Origin: Lysobacter arvi
GTDB lineage: Bacteria; Pseudomonadota; Gammaproteobacteria; Xanthomonadales; Xanthomonadaceae
NCBI GenBank assembly: GCA_031216755.1
Contig: JARUHG010000001.1
Coordinates: 1,642,002 to 1,706,001 of the forward strand
Length of the DNA stretch: 64,000 nt
Reading direction: 5' to 3'
Shown piece by piece: positions 17,555 to 26,691 of the stretch. Under the pieces are notes generated by a model, which was not told where the DNA came from, ran no database searches, and worked only from the letters and a program-made list of their open reading frames with translations. The stretch's first letter is position 1; every line of letters starts with the position of its first letter. A program made the position numbers and the translations under genes.

Positions 17555-18520
17555 TCAGCCCACGCCCCAGAGCCGCCGCGCTTCCTGCGCGATCAGGTCC
17601 GGGAATTCCTCCGGGAAGAACAGCTTCGCCCCGTCGACGCGACGTACCCCGCGCGAACCGCCGAACGCCGCATCCAGATGCGCCGCGCCGGCCAGGGTGA
17701 AGATCGGGTCGCCCGTGCCCCACACGATGCGCGTGGGCACCGTGGAGGCTTTGAGCGCAGGACCGATTCCCTCCAGCCAGTTGCGTTCCAGCGCGACCGC
17801 GAACGCATTCGTACGCGCCGCGTTGCGTACCAGCGGCCCGAGGTAAACGTCGATGGCCTCGTCGCTGGGGTTGTCGGCGTGCGTGAACGTCTGGCCGCCG
17901 AGCCCTTCCGGCGAGCGCGCCAGCGCCTTGTCGGCCAGCCACGGCGCCAGCCATTCCTCGGCGAACCGACCCTGCTTCGCCAGCGCGATGACCGGCGCCA
18001 GCGCGGGCGGCGGGCATTCGATCTCCGAATCGCAGTTGGTGAGCAACAAGGTGCGCACGCGCTCGGGATACGTCGCCAGGAACAGCTGGGCCGCCTGCCC
18101 GCCACTGTCGTTCGCCACGACGTCGACGCGGCCGACGTCGAGTCTGTCGAGAAGCTCGCGCAGCATGCGCACCTGTGCGTCGGGCGCGAGGCTCTGGCCT
18201 TCGGCGACGCGCGTATGGCCCAGGCCGAGGAAATCCGGCGCGATGCAACGCCGATACGGCGACAGGCGCGCCAGCGCACCGCGCCACTGATAGCCGTTGA
18301 GCGGAAAGCCGTGCAGGAACAGCGCCGCGTCGCCGCGTCCGCGTTCCACGCAGGCGATCTCGCCGGCGGACGTGGACACGAACCGGCGAGCGGCGAGGAA
18401 CGCGGCGGCATCGGCCGCATCGGTGGATGGCGCGACAGGCGACGCGGCCGATGCGGGTCGGCCGAATGCGGCCGTCGCCAGCGTGCCGACGGCGGTTGCG
18501 AGGAAATCCCGGCGGTGCAT
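17555..18520 (-). CDS. Tat-exported alpha/beta hydrolase with aspartate nucleophile
   Basis: 321 residues. The start MHRRDFLATAVGTLATAAFG is a twin-arginine signal (RRDFL). The hydrolase core has HGFPLNGYQW (oxyanion region, H70) and the nucleophile elbow VVANDSGGQAAQ, in which the elbow position is Asp (D138) rather than Ser, as in haloalkane dehalogenases and epoxide hydrolases. It should act in the periplasm; substrate unknown. The gene is divergent from an XRE regulator and shares a 141-bp region holding an array of operator-like half-sites. Confidence 0.82.
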   Translation of the reverse strand: MHRRDFLATAVGTLATAAFGRPASAASPVAPSTDAADAAAFLAARRFVSTSAGEIACVERGRGDAALFLHGFPLNGYQWRGALARLSPYRRCIAPDFLGLGHTRVAEGQSLAPDAQVRMLRELLDRLDVGRVDVVANDSGGQAAQLFLATYPERVRTLLLTNCDSEIECPPPALAPVIALAKQGRFAEEWLAPWLADKALARSPEGLGGQTFTHADNPSDEAIDVYLGPLVRNAARTNAFAVALERNWLEGIGPALKASTVPTRIVWGTGDPIFTLAGAAHLDAAFGGSRGVRRVDGAKLFFPEEFPDLIAQEARRLWGVG

Positions 18521-18572
18521 GAGCGTTCTCCATCGCCGGGGCGTCCGGCGTCGGCGACGATCATTCGCCGGT

Positions 18573-18628
18573 CCGGTCATGCGCTCAACGAAGCGGCAGG
18601 TCATGGCGTCATGACCTGGCAGGTCATG
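18573..18628. promoter_or_regulatory. Four-half-site operator array between the hydrolase and XRE genes
   Basis: Half-sites CCGGTCATG (18573-18581), CAGGTCATG (18597-18605), inverted CATGACCTG (18610-18618) and CAGGTCATG (18620-18628). The middle two form a perfect 9-bp inverted repeat with a 4-bp spacer; the direct copies are spaced 24 and 23 bp. The rightmost half-site lies where the -35 element of the XRE gene would be. Binding by the neighbouring XRE protein is inferred. Confidence 0.7.
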
Positions 18629-18649
18629 GTGCCGCTGCGCCCGCGACCG

Positions 18650-18664
18650 TATCCTCGCGCCGTG
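18650..18664 (+). promoter_or_regulatory. Candidate -10 element and leaderless GTG start of the XRE gene
   Basis: TATCCT at 18650-18655 is followed by exactly six bases and then GTG at 18662. No Shine-Dalgarno sequence is present. Transcription would start at or next to the initiation codon. Confidence 0.5.
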
Positions 18665-19492
18665 AACCGAGCCCCCGCGTCCCTTCGTGATTCCCGCCTC
18701 GGCGCCCTGCTCCGCGAATGGCGCGCGGTCCGTCGCCTGAGCCAGCTGGACCTCGCGCTCGACGCCGGCGTGTCCCCGCGCCACCTCAGCTGCGTGGAAA
18801 CCGGCAAGGCGCAGCCCAGCCGCGAGATGATCGCGCGGTTGGCCGATGCCCTCGACGTACCGCTGCGCGAGCGCAATGCGTTGCTCGTCGCGGCCGGGTT
18901 CGCGCCGCGCTATCCGGAGACGGCGCTGGCGACACCGGAGCTGTCGCAGATGCGGCGCGCGATCGAGTTCATCCTCGCGCAGCAGGAGCCCTATCCCGCC
19001 TTCGTGCTGAACCGGCACTGGGACGTGCTCATGGCGAACGACGCGGCGCTGCGCGTGAACACCTTCGTGATGAACGGCCGCGCGAGCGCGCACGCCAACA
19101 TGATCCGGCAGATCTTCGACCCCGACGATCTGCGCGCCGCCGTCGACAACTGGGACGAAGTGGCCGGCGACCTGATCCGCCACCTTCACGGCGAAGTCGC
19201 CGCGGCGCCGTCCGATGCGAAGGCGCGCGAACTGCTGGAGGAGGTGCTCGCCTATCCCGGCGTGCCCGCGCGATGGCGCCTTCGCGATGTCGAATCGGCA
19301 CCCGCGCCGCTGCTCACCACCGTGCTGCGCCAGGGCGACCTTCGCCTGCGCTTCTTCTCGACCATCACCACCTTCGGCACGCCACGCGACGTGACGCTGG
19401 AGGAGCTGCGCATCGAGTGTTGTTTCCCGGTCGACGAGGCCACGGCGGAGCTTTGCCGGCGGCTGGCCAAGCAGGCAAAGGCCGAAGACTGA
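18662..19492 (+). CDS. XRE family regulator with MmyB-like ligand domain
   Basis: 276 residues. An N-terminal helix-turn-helix (LGALLREWRAVRRLSQLDLA to LADALDVPLRERN, about 12-67) is followed by the MmyB-like PAS-related domain (YPAFVLNRHWDVLMANDAA, RQIFDPDDLRAAVDNW, STITTFGTPRDVTLEELRIE). This pairing is common in actinobacteria and proteobacteria, where the C-terminal domain may bind a fatty acid-like ligand. GTG at 18662 is chosen because it is where the family alignment begins and a -10 element sits six bases upstream; the frame stays open further upstream. It likely controls itself and the divergent hydrolase. Confidence 0.88.
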   Translation: MNRAPASLRDSRLGALLREWRAVRRLSQLDLALDAGVSPRHLSCVETGKAQPSREMIARLADALDVPLRERNALLVAAGFAPRYPETALATPELSQMRRAIEFILAQQEPYPAFVLNRHWDVLMANDAALRVNTFVMNGRASAHANMIRQIFDPDDLRAAVDNWDEVAGDLIRHLHGEVAAAPSDAKARELLEEVLAYPGVPARWRLRDVESAPAPLLTTVLRQGDLRLRFFSTITTFGTPRDVTLEELRIECCFPVDEATAELCRRLAKQAKAED

Positions 19493-19645
19493 GGCGACCG
19501 GATTCAACTGCGGCGACGCGTTTACTCGTTAGGAAGCGTGCCGGACCCGCTTCCCGGCCGCATTCATGCAGCGGACACAGCCGCGGCTGTCCTGTCCCGT
19601 CCGCACTTCCCGTATCCGGTTTTCACATCACCGGAGTGAAGGGCA

Positions 19646-20539
19646 ATGCGGCGTTTGTCGAAGTGGTTGGGCTGGAGCGTGGTCGGATTGGCGGTGCTGG
19701 CGGCGGGCGTGCTCGGCACGGCCTGGGCGCTGAGCGAGCGCGCGTTGTCGCGTACCTGGACCGTGCAGGATCCGCCCTTGGCCGACGCGATGGCCAGCGC
19801 GTCGCTCGAACACGGCCGGCACCTCTACGCCACGCGGGGTTGCGCGGACTGCCACGGCGCCGATGGCGCGGGCAAGCTGCTGGTGGATGCGCCGAACGTG
19901 GTTCGCATCGTGCCCAGCAATCTCACGCGCACGGTGCGCGATGCCGCCTGGACGGACGACCGCATCGCCGCGGCGATCCGGCATGGCGTGCGGCCCGACG
20001 GCACGCCGCTGGTGATCATGCCCACCGGCGATTACAACGACCTGGACGACCACGATGTCGCGTCGATCGTCGCGTACCTGCGCACGCTGCCGGCGGTGGA
20101 CGCCGATCCCGGCCGCACGCACGTGCGTCCACTCGCGCGCGTGCTGTACGCGTTCGGCAAGTTTCCGCTGGTGCCGGCCGAGCACGTCGACCACACGCCG
20201 CGCGTGCGCGTTGCGCCGCCGGCGAAAGTGAGCGTGGCGTACGGCAAGTACGTCGCGCAGGTGTGCACCGGTTGCCACGGCGCGGACTTCGCCGGCGGCC
20301 ACGTGCTCGAACCCGGCACGCCGGCATCGGCCAACCTGACGCCGCACGCGAACGGTCTGCAGGCGTGGAACGAGACCGACTTCCTTCGCCTCATGCGCAC
20401 CGGCCAGCGCCCGGACGGCCGACAGTTGCACCGCATGATGCCGTGGAAGTCCTACAGCACGATGCAGGACGTCGAGTTGCGCGCGGTGTGGACGTACCTG
20501 CGCACGCTGCCGCCGGCTGAAGGCAGGACGCGATCTTAG
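19646..20539 (+). CDS. Membrane-anchored dihaem cytochrome c
   Basis: 297 residues. One N-terminal membrane helix (about 8-28) tethers two class I cytochrome c domains with haem sites CADCH (C66-H70) and CTGCH (C207-H211). Candidate axial methionines are in PLVIMPTGDY and HRMMPWKSY. The two domains resemble each other, with LRTLPAV and LRTLPPA ending each, suggesting internal duplication. It resembles electron carriers for alcohol or sugar dehydrogenases. GGAG lies upstream of the ATG. No dehydrogenase is adjacent, so its partner is unknown. Confidence 0.88.
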   Translation: MRRLSKWLGWSVVGLAVLAAGVLGTAWALSERALSRTWTVQDPPLADAMASASLEHGRHLYATRGCADCHGADGAGKLLVDAPNVVRIVPSNLTRTVRDAAWTDDRIAAAIRHGVRPDGTPLVIMPTGDYNDLDDHDVASIVAYLRTLPAVDADPGRTHVRPLARVLYAFGKFPLVPAEHVDHTPRVRVAPPAKVSVAYGKYVAQVCTGCHGADFAGGHVLEPGTPASANLTPHANGLQAWNETDFLRLMRTGQRPDGRQLHRMMPWKSYSTMQDVELRAVWTYLRTLPPAEGRTRS

Positions 20540-20662
20540 GAACGCGCGGAGCATCGGCTCCTGTCGCCCGCACGAGGCCAAGCCGCGCCCGGACCGACGC
20601 GCCGACAAGGCGCCTTGCGTGCGCTCCGCTTACCCGGGCTACGGATGCGGCGTGCGCGATCG

Positions 20663-21196
20663 TCAATCGATACGGTACACGCGCGCTTTTGGCATGCCGT
20701 CGACGACCTGGAGGAACCAGCGTCCCGCGACACCCGGCACGACGAGGATCTCCGGTGCATCGAGCGTCCTGGGCAACTTCAGCGCGCCCTTGAGCACCTT
20801 CCACTGCTGACCGTTTTCGAGCTCGAACACGGTGCCCGGTTCCCAGCCGCTGACCGAACCCTTGAGGCGGCTCTGGATCGGTTTGTCGTTGAAGCCGACC
20901 AGCGAAGTTTCGTCGCGAGCGCGATCGTCGCGGGACGCAACCATCGACGTGTTCGCCGACGCCGCGGCGGACGCTGGCGAGGCCGCGCTCGACACCATGG
21001 CGGCGCCCTGCCGCTCCTGCGCCTCGCGCAACATGCGATTGAGCGCGTCGAGCTGTTCGCCGGTGAGGCCGACCGACCGCAGCTGCTCCGGCGTGAGGCG
21101 CGCCTCGATGCTGACGTACGGCGTCTGCGCGGCGGCGAGCGGCGACAGCATCGCGAGCGCGACCATAAACGCCAGGGACGGAAACGGGAGCTTCAT
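20663..21196 (-). CDS. Secreted protein of unknown function
   Basis: 177 residues from ATG 21196 (TTGGAG eight bases upstream). Signal peptide ends LSPLAAAQ. A helical segment TPEQLRSVGLTGEQLDALNRML, an alanine/serine-rich linker (about 68-88) and a C-terminal beta-rich part (SRLKGSVSGWEPGTVFELEN, WKVLKGALKLP, VVPGVAGRWFLQV) follow. The C-terminal part resembles short domains seen in xanthomonad secreted proteins; I cannot name a family. The gene stands alone ahead of the GNAT-MATE operon. Confidence 0.7.
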   Translation of the reverse strand: MKLPFPSLAFMVALAMLSPLAAAQTPYVSIEARLTPEQLRSVGLTGEQLDALNRMLREAQERQGAAMVSSAASPASAAASANTSMVASRDDRARDETSLVGFNDKPIQSRLKGSVSGWEPGTVFELENGQQWKVLKGALKLPRTLDAPEILVVPGVAGRWFLQVVDGMPKARVYRID

Positions 21197-21265
21197 CGGC
21201 ACGACTCCAACTGCGGTCGCGACACGATGCTGCAGTTTCGTGACAGCCCGGTGACAGCGCCGGGA

Positions 21266-21946
21266 TCAGCCTTCGCGACGCAGCGAGAAGAACGCGATGT
21301 CGCGGCGCACTTCGTACCCGCTGCGCAGGTACAGCTCCTTCGCGCGCGCATTCTCGTTCGCCACGTGCAGGAACGGCGTTCGGCCGCGCGCGAGGATGTC
21401 GTTGCTCAACAGCGCGAGCAGGTGACGCGCATAGCCGCGGCCCAGGAAATCCGGATGCGTGCACACCGCGCTGACTTCCTGCCATGCGTCCATGCCCATG
21501 CGTTCGCCGATGATCGCGGCCAGGCGGCCCTGCTGGTAGATGCCGAAGTAACGGCCCAGCCGCATCGTGTACGGGCGGAAATAGTGCGGATACACCAGCG
21601 CGGTGAGCGCGAGCACGTCCTGGCGATGCGATTCGTCGAGCTCGATGATCTCCGGGCCGTCCGTCTGCGCCATCGGCCGCTCGCACACCATCTGCGCCAG
21701 CATCGCCAGCTTCCTGGCCTCGAATCCCGCCGGCACGTGCGGCAGGCGATCGAGCAGCAGCGTCGTCTCGCCCGGTTCGATCAATGCAGGCAACGCCCCG
21801 GCGACGTCCACGCCTTCGCGCGGCACGCCGAGGAAAGGCGCCACCTGCGCCGGATAGCGCGCGACATCGCCCTGCGCGAGCGCGATGTCGCGATGCCGGC
21901 TGCGCAGGGCTTCCCAGATCGGGTTGTCGAGCACGTGTTCGCCCAT
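21266..21946 (-). CDS. GNAT family N-acetyltransferase (FR47-like)
   Basis: 226 residues with the acetyl-CoA binding motif in the C-terminal half: EVSAVCTHPDFLGRGYARHL (Q/RxxGxG/A pattern) followed by TPFLHVANENARAKELYLRSGY. The N-terminal 100 residues form an extra, poorly conserved domain. Proteins of this FR47-like group acetylate unknown small molecules or proteins. It begins one base after the MATE transporter stop codon, so the two genes are coupled; a shared drug-resistance role is possible but not shown. Confidence 0.87.
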   Translation of the reverse strand: MGEHVLDNPIWEALRSRHRDIALAQGDVARYPAQVAPFLGVPREGVDVAGALPALIEPGETTLLLDRLPHVPAGFEARKLAMLAQMVCERPMAQTDGPEIIELDESHRQDVLALTALVYPHYFRPYTMRLGRYFGIYQQGRLAAIIGERMGMDAWQEVSAVCTHPDFLGRGYARHLLALLSNDILARGRTPFLHVANENARAKELYLRSGYEVRRDIAFFSLRREG

Positions 21947-21947
21947 G

Positions 21948-23396
21948 TCACACCTTCATCGTCTTCCATCCGCCGCGCGAGAACAGCCACAGCGTGAACA
22001 GGCCGACCGACGTCTCCGAGACGAACACCGCCCAGAACACGCCCAGTTCCTGCCAGCCCATCCATACGGCGAGCGCGTACGCCAGCGGAATCTGGATCAG
22101 CCAGAAGAACACCACGTTGATCCGGGTCGGCGTCATCGTGTCGCCCGCGCCGTTGAACGCCTGCACCGATACCATCCACCAGCCGTAGACGAAGTACGAA
22201 TACGACAGGATCTGCAGCCATTCGCCGCCGACGTCGATCACCTTCGCATCGTCGGTGAACAGCGCGATGAGATCGTGGTGGAAGAAGAAGAACAGCACCG
22301 AGATGGCCATCGTGAAGGCCATGTTGTACCAGCCGATGCGCCACACCGCCGCTTCGGCGCGTTCGGGGTGCTGCGCGCCGAGGTTCTGGCCGACCAGCGT
22401 CGCCGCCGCGTTCGACATGCCCCAGGCCGGCATCAGCGTGAACATCATGATGCGGATGGCGATGGTGGCGCCGGCGACCACCTCGCTGCCCATGCTCGAC
22501 AGGATGCGCATCAGGAAGATCCAGGAGGTCATCGACACGATCATCTGGCCGATGCCGCCCAGCGACGTGCGCACGATGTTCCACAGCACCGCGCCTTGCA
22601 GCGCGAGCTGCGACCACGCGACGCGGATGTGCTTGCCGCCGTGGAAGAGCACGTACAGCTGCAGCGCGACGCCTGCGCCACGGCCGATGTTCGTCGCGAT
22701 GGCCGCGCCTTCGATGCCCAGCGCCGGCACCGGGCCGAACCCGAAGATCAGCAGCGGGCACAGCACGATGTTCAAGCCGTTCGCGAGCCAGAGCACGCGC
22801 ATCGCGATGGCCGCGTCGCCGGCACCGCGGAAGATCGCGTTGATCACGAACAGCAGCATGATGATGGCGTTGCCGCCGAGCATCCATTGCGTGTAGCGGT
22901 AACCGTGCTCGATGCTCCACGCATCGGCGCCCATCAGCCGCAGCAGGTCCTTCGCCCACACGATGCCGACGACCGCGAACGGCACCGATACGAGCAACGC
23001 GATGAAGATCGCCTGCACCGCGCTGATCGCCGCGTCCTCGCGCCGGTTCTCGCCGATGCGCCGCGCCACCACGGCCGTGACCGACATCGCCAGGCCCATC
23101 GCGATGGAGTACAGCAGGAACAAATAGGTCTCGGTGAGCCCGACCGTCGCCACCGCCGACGGGCCGAGCTTGGCGACGAACCAGATGTCCACGACCGCGA
23201 AGGTCGATTCGAGCACCAGCTCGAGCACCATCGGCACCGCAAGCAGGAACACCGCGCGGCGCAGGGGAATCCTGGTGTAGTCCGCGTTGGTGCCGCGGAT
23301 CGCGTCGCGGAGCTCGGACCAGAGGGAGCGCGAATCATCGGAGGCGACCGGTTCCGGCCGGCGATCGACGGTGGTCTCGTGTTCGGTCATGCGCAT
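21948..23396 (-). CDS. MATE family multidrug efflux transporter
   Basis: About 482 residues with 12 membrane helices in two homologous halves. The N-terminal hydrophilic stretch of 40 residues precedes the first helix RRAVFLLAVPMVLELVLEST; VARRIGENRRE and FRGAGDAAIAM are typical loop motifs, as is FNGAGDTMTPTRIN in the second half. MATE proteins expel cationic drugs with proton or sodium antiport. Two close ATG codons (23396 and 23390) follow an AAGGA sequence. It is the first gene of an operon with the GNAT enzyme. A 274-bp gene-free stretch lies upstream in which I see nothing identifiable. Confidence 0.9.
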   Translation of the reverse strand: MRMTEHETTVDRRPEPVASDDSRSLWSELRDAIRGTNADYTRIPLRRAVFLLAVPMVLELVLESTFAVVDIWFVAKLGPSAVATVGLTETYLFLLYSIAMGLAMSVTAVVARRIGENRREDAAISAVQAIFIALLVSVPFAVVGIVWAKDLLRLMGADAWSIEHGYRYTQWMLGGNAIIMLLFVINAIFRGAGDAAIAMRVLWLANGLNIVLCPLLIFGFGPVPALGIEGAAIATNIGRGAGVALQLYVLFHGGKHIRVAWSQLALQGAVLWNIVRTSLGGIGQMIVSMTSWIFLMRILSSMGSEVVAGATIAIRIMMFTLMPAWGMSNAAATLVGQNLGAQHPERAEAAVWRIGWYNMAFTMAISVLFFFFHHDLIALFTDDAKVIDVGGEWLQILSYSYFVYGWWMVSVQAFNGAGDTMTPTRINVVFFWLIQIPLAYALAVWMGWQELGVFWAVFVSETSVGLFTLWLFSRGGWKTMKV

Positions 23397-23670
23397 GGCG
23401 TCCTTGTTGCGTCCATCGAAGGGTAACGCAGCCCGGATTCGGGCCGCTTGTCCCTGGACGACGAATTGGCGCATCGCGAATCGACATCCGCAGCCCGGCT
23501 CCGATCGCCTGCGTCATCCCCGCGCGCGGTCACGCATCTGATACTAACCGGCCCCTGCACGTCCCCACGGACCGGAGCGACGCATCGTGCCGACACCGGA
23601 GCTTCGGCCCATTGTTCCGATCTCCGCAACGCCGCCAACGACGGGCCGGCATGGCGATGGCCCACCGCGA

Positions 23671-24741
23671 CTAGGACGACGCGCCCTCCCGCAACGCGAA
23701 CGCGCGCGCCGGGTTTTCGGTGAACAGCGTGCGGATCTCGCCTTCGCCCAGGCCATGCCGGCGCAGCGCCGGAATCAGCGAGGTGAACAACGGCGCATAC
23801 GGCTTGAACTCACCGCCGCGCGGCTGGCCGGCGTTGTACCAGCCCGCATCCTGCGACACGAGCACGTGGTCCAGCAGCTTCGCGCGGCGCATGCGGTCGA
23901 TCATGGCGACGTACGCGTCTTCCTGCCCGGGCCGATAACCGTCGAACGACACCCAGCCGCCGCGCCGCGCCGCGACCACGTGCTGGCCGCCCTCCTTTTC
24001 GTTCTGGGCGTGCACCCAGACCCAGGCCGATGCGTCCGCGCCTGCCGCTTCCAGCGCGTCCAGCTGTGCCAGTGCGCAGCGCGCGTTGCGTCCGGGTTCC
24101 ACGTCTGACCAGGGGCCGGTGTGGACGGCGATCGCCAGCCCCGAGGCCAGATGCGTTCGCGCCGCCGCGCGTAGCACCTTGCGCTCCAGTTCGGTAAGCG
24201 GCTCGCCTTCGATACCGAGCTTGATCAGACCCGGTCGCACATCGCTGCCGTCGATGCCCTCGCGCCATTCGCCGATCCAGCGCGCGGCCAGTTGTTCGTC
24301 GGTCTCCGCGCGCACGTGCGGCGGAATGAAGCGGCCGCCGGCGGCGACGTACGCGCCGGTCACGGTCAGCATGTGCAGGTCGCTGGCTTCGGAAAGCCTA
24401 CGGATCAGCGCTGGATTCCGGCCCAGCGTGGTGGCCGTGCAGTCGACGAGCGAACGACAGCCCATGCGGCGGATCGCCTGCAGGTAAGGCAGCACGACTT
24501 CGACGACCTGCTCGACGTCGGGCGGCATGGGCGCGTCCGCCTGTTCGTCGAATGGGCGCAGGTCGGCGAACAGGTGCTCGTGGGTCAGCGTGAAGCCAAG
24601 TTCGCGCGCTTCGATCGCACCGGTGACGGTCATCACCTGCCCGGCCTTCGCCGGTGACGCTCCGGCTGCATCGGCCCAGCCCGGCAGCGCGAGCGCCACG
24701 GACGAGGCGGCAAAGGCGTGGAGGAATTCCCTGCGGCACAT
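23671..24741 (-). CDS. Phosphotriesterase-family metal-dependent hydrolase, Tat-exported
   Basis: 356 residues. The start MCRREFLHAFAASSVALALP is a twin-arginine signal. The amidohydrolase fold shows the phosphotriesterase metal ligands: HEHL (H54, H56), bridging lysine in GLIKLGIEG, histidines in IAVHTGPWS and VWVHAQNEKE, and aspartate in LVSQDAGWY. Family members hydrolyse lactones (including N-acyl-homoserine lactones) or organophosphates; which applies cannot be told. AGGAG lies upstream of the ATG. It sits downstream of hutU but beyond that gene's terminator. Confidence 0.87.
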   Translation of the reverse strand: MCRREFLHAFAASSVALALPGWADAAGASPAKAGQVMTVTGAIEARELGFTLTHEHLFADLRPFDEQADAPMPPDVEQVVEVVLPYLQAIRRMGCRSLVDCTATTLGRNPALIRRLSEASDLHMLTVTGAYVAAGGRFIPPHVRAETDEQLAARWIGEWREGIDGSDVRPGLIKLGIEGEPLTELERKVLRAAARTHLASGLAIAVHTGPWSDVEPGRNARCALAQLDALEAAGADASAWVWVHAQNEKEGGQHVVAARRGGWVSFDGYRPGQEDAYVAMIDRMRRAKLLDHVLVSQDAGWYNAGQPRGGEFKPYAPLFTSLIPALRRHGLGEGEIRTLFTENPARAFALREGASS

Positions 24742-24824
24742 CGGACGGCTCCTGCCGGAACGACGCCGCCGATCCTACCGCGCCCGTTTGGTTGCCGCCG
24801 AAACGAAACGGCCGACAAAGAAGG

Positions 24825-24843
24825 GGCCCGGTCGACCCGGGCC
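24825..24843 (-). terminator. Terminator after hutU
   Basis: Seven-bp stem GGCCCGG/CCGGGCC with a five-base loop; on the minus strand it is followed by the T-rich CCTTCTTTG. Confidence 0.65.
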
Positions 24844-24865
24844 GCTCGTCCTGATGAAACCGTCC

Positions 24866-26530
24866 TTACGCCATCGGCAACTTCAGGCCCTGCTCCATCG
24901 CGCACTGTTTGGCGATGTCGTAACCCGCATCGGCATGGCGCATGACGCCCGTGCCGGGGTCGTTCCACAGCACGCGCGCGAGGCGCTTGTCGGCTTCCGG
25001 GCTGCCGTCGCAGACGATCACCACGCCCGAATGCTGCGAATACCCCATGCCCACGCCACCGCCGTGGTGCAGCGACACCCACGTCGCGCCGCCGGCGACG
25101 TTGAGCATCGCGTTGAGCAGCGGCCAGTCGGACACGGCGTCGGAACCGTCCTTCATCGCTTCGGTCTCGCGGTTCGGCGAGGCGACGCTGCCGCTGTCCA
25201 GGTGGTCGCGCCCGATCACGACCGGCGCCTTCAGCTCGCCATTGCGGACCATCTCGTTGAACGCCAGGCCGAGCTTGTGGCGCAGCCCGAGGCCGACCCA
25301 GCAGATGCGCGCCGGCAGGCCCTGGAAGCTGATGCGTTCCTTCGCCATGTCGAGCCAGCGGTGCAGGTGCGCGTCGTCGGGGATGAGTTCCTTCACCTTC
25401 GCGTCGGTCTTGTAGATGTCCTCCGGATCGCCGCTCAGCGCCACCCAGCGGAACGGGCCGACGCCGCGGCAGAACAGCGGGCGCACGTAGGCCGGCACGA
25501 AACCGGGGAAATCGAAGGCGTTACGGCAGCCTTCGTCCTTCGCCATCTGGCGGATGTTGTTGCCGTAGTCGAACACCGGAATGCCCATGTCCTCGAAGGC
25601 GAGCATCGCCTCGACGTGCACGCGCATCGACTTCTTGGCCGCATCGCGCACGCGCGCGGGGTCTTCGGTCTGCATGCGCTGCCACTGCTCCACCGTCCAG
25701 CCGATCGGCAGGTAGCCGTGCACGGGATCGTGCGCGGAGGTCTGGTCGGTCACCGCATCCGGGCGCACGCCGCGCCGCACGAGTTCGGGCAGGATCTCGG
25801 CCGCGTTGCCGAGCAGCGCGATCGACCTGGCTTCGCCGGCCTGCGTGTATTTGTCGATGCGCGCCAGGGCATCGTCGAGATCCCGCGCCTGCTCGTCCAC
25901 GTAGCGCGTGCGCAGGCGCATGTCGATGCGGCTCTGCTGGCACTCGATGTTGAGCGAGCACGCGCCGGCCAGCGACGCGGCCAGCGGCTGCGCGCCGCCC
26001 ATGCCGCCCAGGCCCGCGGTGAGGATCCACTTGCCCTTCAGATCGCCGCCGTAATGCTGACGCCCCATTTCGACGAAGGTCTCGTACGTGCCCTGCACGA
26101 TGCCCTGCGAGCCGATGTAGATCCACGAGCCGGCCGTCATCTGGCCGTACATCATCAGGCCCTTGCGATCGAGCTCGTTGAAGTGCTCCCACGTCGCCCA
26201 GTGCGGCACGAGGTTGGAGTTGGCCAGCAGCACGCGCGGCGCGTCCGGATGCGTGGGGAAGATGCCGACGGGCTTGCCCGACTGCACCAGCAGGGTTTCG
26301 TTGTCGTCGAGTTCGCGCAGCGACTTGAGGATCGCGTCGAAGCTTTCCCAGTCGCGCGCGGCGCGGCCGATGCCGCCGTAAACGACGAGTTCGGCCGGGT
26401 TTTCGGCGACTTCGGCGTCGAGATTGTTCTGGATCATCCGGTACGCGGCTTCGGTGAGCCACGATTTGCAGCGCTTCTCTGCGCCGCGCGGGGCACGGAT
26501 GACGCGGGAAGGATCGTTGCGGGTCGACAT
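24866..26530 (-). CDS. hutU: Urocanate hydratase
   Basis: 554 residues, the usual length of bacterial urocanase. Diagnostic segments include [28 protein letters not shown], the NAD-binding [39 protein letters not shown] with the conserved active-site cysteine, and [12 protein letters not shown]. It adds water to urocanate to give imidazolone propionate, the second step of histidine degradation. GGAG precedes the ATG. The partner genes hutI and hutF are about 8 kb away and hutH is not in the window, so the pathway is split here. Confidence 0.97.
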   Translation of the reverse strand: MSTRNDPSRVIRAPRGAEKRCKSWLTEAAYRMIQNNLDAEVAENPAELVVYGGIGRAARDWESFDAILKSLRELDDNETLLVQSGKPVGIFPTHPDAPRVLLANSNLVPHWATWEHFNELDRKGLMMYGQMTAGSWIYIGSQGIVQGTYETFVEMGRQHYGGDLKGKWILTAGLGGMGGAQPLAASLAGACSLNIECQQSRIDMRLRTRYVDEQARDLDDALARIDKYTQAGEARSIALLGNAAEILPELVRRGVRPDAVTDQTSAHDPVHGYLPIGWTVEQWQRMQTEDPARVRDAAKKSMRVHVEAMLAFEDMGIPVFDYGNNIRQMAKDEGCRNAFDFPGFVPAYVRPLFCRGVGPFRWVALSGDPEDIYKTDAKVKELIPDDAHLHRWLDMAKERISFQGLPARICWVGLGLRHKLGLAFNEMVRNGELKAPVVIGRDHLDSGSVASPNRETEAMKDGSDAVSDWPLLNAMLNVAGGATWVSLHHGGGVGMGYSQHSGVVIVCDGSPEADKRLARVLWNDPGTGVMRHADAGYDIAKQCAMEQGLKLPMA

Positions 26531-26674
26531 CGGCAGGACTCCGTCGGCTGGGCGTCGGGAACGCGACGCGCGGAAACAGGCGACGGAATTATCGCGCCGG
26601 CCCGCGCGGGCGGAGCGTCGGATGGCGTCGTCGCACGCGTGCTCCAGGCGATTTCGCACCCATCCGGGCGCTTT

Positions 26675-26691
26675 TGTATACGCTGTACACA
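26675..26691. promoter_or_regulatory. Operator-like inverted repeat at the TetR gene start
   Basis: TGTATAC-gct-GTACACA: arms match at six of seven positions with a three-base spacer. It overlaps a candidate -10 (TACGCT, 26679-26684) and reaches the A of the ATG, an ideal place for autorepression. Confidence 0.6.

Noticed and set aside
26675..26691. TetR operator controlling hutU
   Set aside because: The site lies about 145 bp from the hutU start and overlaps the TetR start instead; no copy is near the hutU ATG.
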